Assembly: GCA_016801845.1 (NCBI GenBank)
Contig: CM028906.1
Coordinates: forward strand, 9,599,501-9,663,500
Reading direction: 5' to 3'
DNA from: Polydactylus sextarius
Taxonomy: Eukaryota; Chordata; Actinopteri; Polynemidae
Length of the DNA: 64,000 nt
The notes below the pieces were generated by a model that was not told where the DNA came from, searched no databases, and saw only the letters and a list, made by a program, of their open reading frames with translations. Positions 59,101-64,000 of the stretch are shown here, piece after piece. The position numbers and the translations under genes were made by a program. Within the stretch, counting starts at the first letter, position 1. Each line of letters starts with the position of its first letter.

Positions 59101-61259
59101 GAAAGACAGGAGGAGACACGAGGAGCTGGCGGGCAGGGAACCGGCCTTGTCCTTTGAGATGAGTTGAGAGGCTTATACATCCTCAGAGAGCTTGTAGAAA
59201 AACTGCCGAGTTGATTGCACAAGGATACCACTTGGACGCCTTTCTGGGGAGATATTCAAGGTATGTGCTACTGGAAGGAGACCAAGGGGCAAACCCGGAG
59301 CACAATAGAGGGACTTACAAATCCCATCTGGCCTATGGGACACTTTGGGAACCCCAGGAGGAGCTGGAAGGTGTGAGGAGAATGATATATGGGCTATCTT
59401 CCTTTGTTTACAGAGAATGGGTGGAAAAATAAAACTTCTGAGATGAGTTCTTTACAGAGTGTTGCATCGCATTAATAGCTATAGTGTTGCTAGGTGAGAG
59501 CTTTTTCTGTCTGTTTATAATGATTCTTGAGTAATGAGCTAATAAACCCCACGAGGGTTTAATTTAACCTGCAGAAGTTTCTAAAGGCTGTGGTCACATG
59601 TTTTATCACCACAATGGAAATAAAATCATAACAAGTGAAAACATGTTTTTAACATGAAATGAAACGACACAGAACAAATCCATGGCAACCAAGGTGAAAA
59701 CAAATACCCAAACCTGTAACATTCATTTCTGACGCGTTAATAGTGTTTGATTTAAGGTACAAACTAAGTTCCATGTTTACTTACTATTTCTTATTATGGG
59801 AGACAAAAAAGGAGATGCAGCATGCAAGTATGTATGTGTGTGTACAGAAGATCATTAAGGTGAGAGACAATCAGAGGAACAGGCGGTTCTTTGATTCTAA
59901 TTGGCCCCGGTCCATCAGATTCTTGCGTGTGTGTTTGAAATTTCTCATCTTGAGGCAACAAAACAAAATGCGTGCTAGATCATTTGTAACCCAAGGTTAA
60001 GAGAGAAGTATCGATAGATTTTTTTTTGTTGTTGAGGAAAAACTCGACATCGGGGATGTGCCTGTTACACATCCCCGACCCCGGCTCTGACGGTACCAGC
60101 CTCGGCCTTCAGCGGTCAGCAGAGGTCAACGGGAAACCGTCTGTCTCCTCTCAGCCCATTGGCTGCTGTTTAGCAAGAGGCAGCAGAAAAAAAAAAAATA
60201 AAGAGTGAGGAGTCCAAGATGATAATAAAATTGAAAGTTGCATATAACAGTGGGGGGAAAAAAAGACCTCTTACCAAATTTAAGTCAGAATTCATCCTTG
60301 TGGAACAGTCAATTTACTTTTCATGCACCTTTATTCCTGTTAATAATAATAACTTACAAAACTATTCATGTGTATGAGAAATAAAAAAGCAAACCGTTAA
60401 ATGTATTATTGTGTAGGATTATTAATGTTTTTTTTTTTTTTTTTTTACATAACTTATAGTGAAAAGAAAGTAATAAATACATCACAGTACTTTTTTTTGG
60501 ATCATTATAATATTGTATCGTGGCAAATATTGTGATAATATTTTCATCTTTATCTCTGGTGACTCCCAACACTATCACTTATTAAAATACTGTTTCTGTG
60601 GGCAAATTACACTTGAAATGTAAGTGTAAAATCACTTTTAATGTCTCATAAATCAGACTTTGGATTTTGGTTTTTTGCTCAGACTGCACACGTGTGTTAA
60701 AGAAAGCACTATGAAACGAGTATTGTATCTAAAAATGTTAAAGATTCATCATGGTTCATAAAGTAGGTTCCAAAGCACAAGTAACAGGAATTTTAATACA
60801 ATTTTCAGCCGGAACTTTAGAAATTCAGGAATTTATGTATTTTAGAAATTAATGATATCAAATAGTGTCGAACAGTCTCTGACAATTTTTTATTTTTTTT
60901 AAATCTAACACGAATAGTTAGAAACTAACGACTTGTGGAATTTTGCAGTTTTAATTTATTTATTTAGCTTTTTTATTAGCACCATAAGCTTTTTAAAGTA
61001 CAGCTCAGAAATAAAAGAAAGTAAAAGCAACAAAGTCATCGGATTTGTTATTATAGTCGATTAACAGATGCTCAGTTGGGACAGTATATTAAAACCTGTT
61101 GATTTAAAATGGAATTAGCCACTTAGATGAGAAGCAGAATCAATCTACCAAAACACGCAGCTTCCTTAATTAACAAAAATATCGGTTATTTTAACTCTAC
61201 TCTAGCGACTGAGATTTTACCGTACGGCTTTTAGTTGGTGCGAGTTATGCGAGACTCAC
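56143..61259 (-). other. abhd17c intron between the two coding exons
   Basis: The 5117-bp intron runs from GTGAGT (61259) to CCTCACAG (56143) in the transcript sense. It contains no recognised gene. A GC-rich patch at about 60040-60180 includes an 11-bp perfect hairpin (60050-60060 with 60068-60078), and there is a T-run at about 60428-60446. A short plus frame at 59211-59432 shows no domain. Confidence 0.9.
60050..60078. repeat. 11-bp GC-rich perfect hairpin in abhd17c intron
   Basis: TCGGGGATGTG pairs exactly with CACATCCCCGA across a 7-base loop. It lies at the left edge of a GC-rich patch of about 130 bp. Confidence 0.75.
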
Positions 61260-61439
61260 CTGGGGAAGGCGTCGAAACAGTAGGTCTTGCGCGTGTCAGG
61301 GAAAGCGACCCGCAGCCCTGACATGAGCGGCGAGTGCAGGATGACGGCGGCACATTCATAACGAGCGGCCAGGTCTATGGTGGGCACGGTGCCGATGCTC
61401 TGACCGTACAGGATGATGTTCTCAGGCGTTACACCGTAC
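61260..61439 (-). CDS. abhd17c: abhd17c, internal coding exon
   Basis: A 180-bp exon encoding about 60 residues in the middle of the ABHD17C hydrolase domain. It opens YGVTPENIILYGQSIGTVPT, where GQSIG is the nucleophile elbow (G-x-S-x-G) carrying the catalytic serine. It continues DLAARYECAAVILHSPLMSG then RVAFPDTRKTYCFDAFP, all near-identical to vertebrate ABHD17 proteins. The acceptor is GTGTGCTACAG at 61440-61441. The donor is CCCAG|GTGAGT, with GT at 61259-61258. Both flanking introns are in phase 2, so the 180-bp exon keeps the frame. Together with the terminal exon it completes the Ser-Asp-His triad. The preceding exon, with the Cys-rich palmitoylated N-terminus that anchors the enzyme to membranes, lies beyond 64000. 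Confidence 0.95.
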
Positions 61440-64000
61440 CTGTAGCACACAGACAGGACAGAAAGTCAGTAATTATTCCATCCACCGCTGAATGTGACAC
61501 AATAACAACAAAGTGACCAGCTGAGGCAGCAGAATGCCACCGTTTCTTGACTGACTCAGGCTGATCCTTTATAGCAACTGTATCTTAATTTTGCCACATG
61601 ATTATAATAACAATCCGAACCTGTCAGTTGCCAAAAAAAAAAAAAAAAAAAAGCATTAAAGTGGACGTGCTTTCAGTAGATGACGACTTCATTTGATTAC
61701 ACTTCAGGAGTTGCCAGTTTTATCGTTCTTGCTCGATACTGGGCCAATTCCCCACATGTTTGTTTTCTTTATTACTGATTGATGACAGGAAATACAACAA
61801 AATAAAGCCAAATTATAACAACACTAACTTTAATCTGACAAGCTGTCAACGTGTCTCTCCTGATGCACGTGATGAAAGACAAACACAAACATAAATGAAA
61901 ACAGAACAGCACAGACTCTCACACTGAGCTGACAACATGCACATTAATTAGGTAAACAATATAAACATAAAGAGAACATATATTTCATAGTGTTTTTTTC
62001 TTAATTTCTTGGGGGTTAGGGGTTTTTATTTGTGTACTCATAATGTAAACGTGTTTGTGTGTGAGTTTATTACAAACAGTGTGACTACTACAGTGACTCC
62101 CTTAAAACATCAAATGTCTGACATTTGACGTCTCCATAAAAATCAAGGTCAGAACTGATGTTACCTGACTCATAATGATGCTACGATCAAATGCAACAAA
62201 CTAATACTACTAGCACTACAGTATTATAGGTAGTGGTCAGAATCAGTTATTTCAGTTATTTTTGTTTACTGCACACGGTGCCGGGGAATATCTTGAACAC
62301 TGTTCATGGGCACAATTCATACAAAAGTCAAGACCAAGATGCAAAAGGCCATAAATTTGCATCGCGCAAATGCAAAAAGAAGTGGAGACATGTCTGTTTG
62401 AGTTTGAACATTCAGGTTCTTGTGACATCGCTGAAGAAATGGAGGTCCAGCTTATTGTGGCTGTATTTTAGAGACCGACTTGGCTCCAAGCTCTCTCCTT
62501 TTTTGGTCTGAGAAGCAGAAGGACTACCAGGTAAGGTCTAAAAATACAGATCTACTTGATTCCAGCTGTTGATTGTGGTTGTGGTAGTACAGCTGACCTT
62601 TCGGAAGGAGAACTCCTACTGGCTCTTAAAATATCCAGTCCGAACTCAACCAAGGTCAAGTTTGGTCTGAACACAGCCCAACAGTTTGACTAAGGTATTA
62701 TTCCACACTATCAATTATATCTTTAACATCACACAAGGACAGCACAAACTAGCACACACACTATTTTCTTTTTAAAAGATCTAGATCTGTTTAACCATGG
62801 AGGGTCTACATGCCTGAGTACAGATAACATGAGAGCTGTGTGGCAGCACCTTGTCTGACTACAAGTCTGCAATGTAATGAGCAATGAGGAAAAAAAAAAA
62901 GACAGAGAAGGGAGAAAGGATGGTGAAATTTAAGACCGCTATCAGACAGGCAGGACGCAACGAAAAGGTGTGAAAATAAAATAAACAAAACAAAATAAAA
63001 TAATTTGAGAAGTAGATATAAAGTTAAGGGAGTGCAAAAGGAGATGAGTGTTGTATCGGAGTGATGAGACTATTTCAACACCGAGAGACAGAGATGATAC
63101 TGTCTGATTATTGGCAGCAGTTCACAGACGTGGTTCTCTAACACTTCAGTGATGAGTGGTCGGAGAATAAGAAGCCGATTCTTCCTTTTTAGGAATATCA
63201 TCTAAACAGTGTGAATCAACAGCTGGTTATTTATAAAGAATTCACATTTCAACCAACACAGATGATGTTGATGACACTGATTTAATGTTTTAATCCTCAG
63301 TTTAATAAACGGTATAAAGCGGTGATTAAATCAAGAGTGTCACACAAGTGCTTCTTGCCCACCTGTCTGGTCCACTTAGGACATTTGCTGCCGGGCCAAT
63401 TTCTACCTACACAGCATCAATTCTATTTAACATCTTGACCTCAGGGAAAGTGGTTTTTGAAAAAGTCAATATCTGCTTCCAAGCCTTTTCTGGAATGACC
63501 TGAAGACTTTAAGATATATTTGAAAGCTCTTGACCCTGTTTACCAAAGACAGCTGCACTGTTAATGAACACTTGTCATCACCATGTGTTCTGTGCAACAA
63601 TTACATGTTGTGTAATTGAGAGGTGGGAGTTTAGCAGAGTCCAGCTGATACCATGTGGGTACGATGTGAGATTAAAGAGTATATGGATGCTTGGATGACA
63701 GGACGTTGATCATCCCTCTGTCCTATCTGAATGTCTGAAGCAACATTCAAAACAGAAACTTTACAAACAGAAGATCTGATTTATTTATGGAGAGAAACTA
63801 AAGAAAAAATTTCTTTACACCAAAAGCATTCCTGGTGTCGGGTATGGACTGGATGGTGCACAAAACCATTTAATACGTGGACCTGGAAAATTGGCATGGC
63901 TTTTCCCCCCAGCCTCTAAGTTGTCCAGGGTGGAAGGCAGCGCTGACAAGAAACAGGCCTGTCTCCAGTCTATCAGGGAGAAAGTGGAAGAACATGGGCA
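61440..64000 (-). other. abhd17c first intron (partial)
   Basis: Runs off the right edge. It contains an A-run at about 61634-61653 and the dispersed repeat at 62430-62660; no exon-like sequence was recognised. Confidence 0.8.
62430..62660 (+). repeat. Dispersed repeat of unknown class, copy 2
   Basis: Same family and orientation as 27160-27395. Shared words include GAAATGGAGG, GGACTACCAGG or AGACTACCAGG, AAAATACAGATCTACT, ATTCCAGCTGTTG, TTGTGGT, ACAGCTGACC and GGCTCTTAAAATAT. The two copies differ by small insertions. Confidence 0.6.

Noticed and set aside
1..64000. CRISPR array, prokaryotic operon or phage
   Set aside because: The window is vertebrate: spliced exons, microsatellites and LINE/Tc1 elements. 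No regularly spaced repeats were seen.

Overview
The window looks like a euchromatic stretch of a teleost fish genome. It is AT-rich, with spliceosomal exons, long introns, CA/TA microsatellites, fish-type LINE tails and Tc1-like elements. The only intact protein-coding sequence I recognise is two exons of abhd17c on the minus strand. The terminal exon is 55923-56142 and an internal exon is 61260-61439. They are separated by a 5.1 kb intron, with correct splice sites and matching codon phases. They carry the complete Ser-Asp-His triad of this depalmitoylase. The first exon (palmitoylated N-terminus) lies beyond the right edge. The 3' UTR probably runs left to about 53.15 kb.

The second gene-level landmark is a CpG-rich promoter with a probable non-coding first exon on the minus strand (about 23825-24300, strong GTAAGT donor). 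In human, ABHD17C is followed on the same strand by CEMIP. A promoter about 29 kb beyond the abhd17c 3' end, in the same orientation, would fit cemip, with 1-23.8 kb as its long first intron. This is inference from gene order; I find no cemip coding exon.

The rest is intergenic or intronic and falls into three classes. (1) Mobile-element fossils: a non-autonomous DNA element that has captured a piece of 28S rRNA (4744-5350); a MITE with 8-bp flanking repeats and a telomere-like interior (21449-21760); a nearly complete but dead Tc1-like element (35640-36924); a second Tc1-like fragment; a three-exon Myb/SANT-like (PIF/Harbinger type) pseudogene beside a Harbinger-like terminus (50.4-51.7 kb); several LINE fragments on both strands; and tRNA-headed dispersed repeats near 13-15.5 kb. 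(2) A dead HIPK-like protein kinase copy (about 6.29-6.72 kb). (3) Unassigned blocks of balanced composition rich in developmental transcription-factor motifs, which look like conserved non-coding elements.

The most unusual object is the 28S-rRNA-bearing inverted-repeat element near 5 kb, followed by the telomere-like MITE near 21.6 kb. No database search was possible. Family assignments rest on motif recognition and remembered family features.
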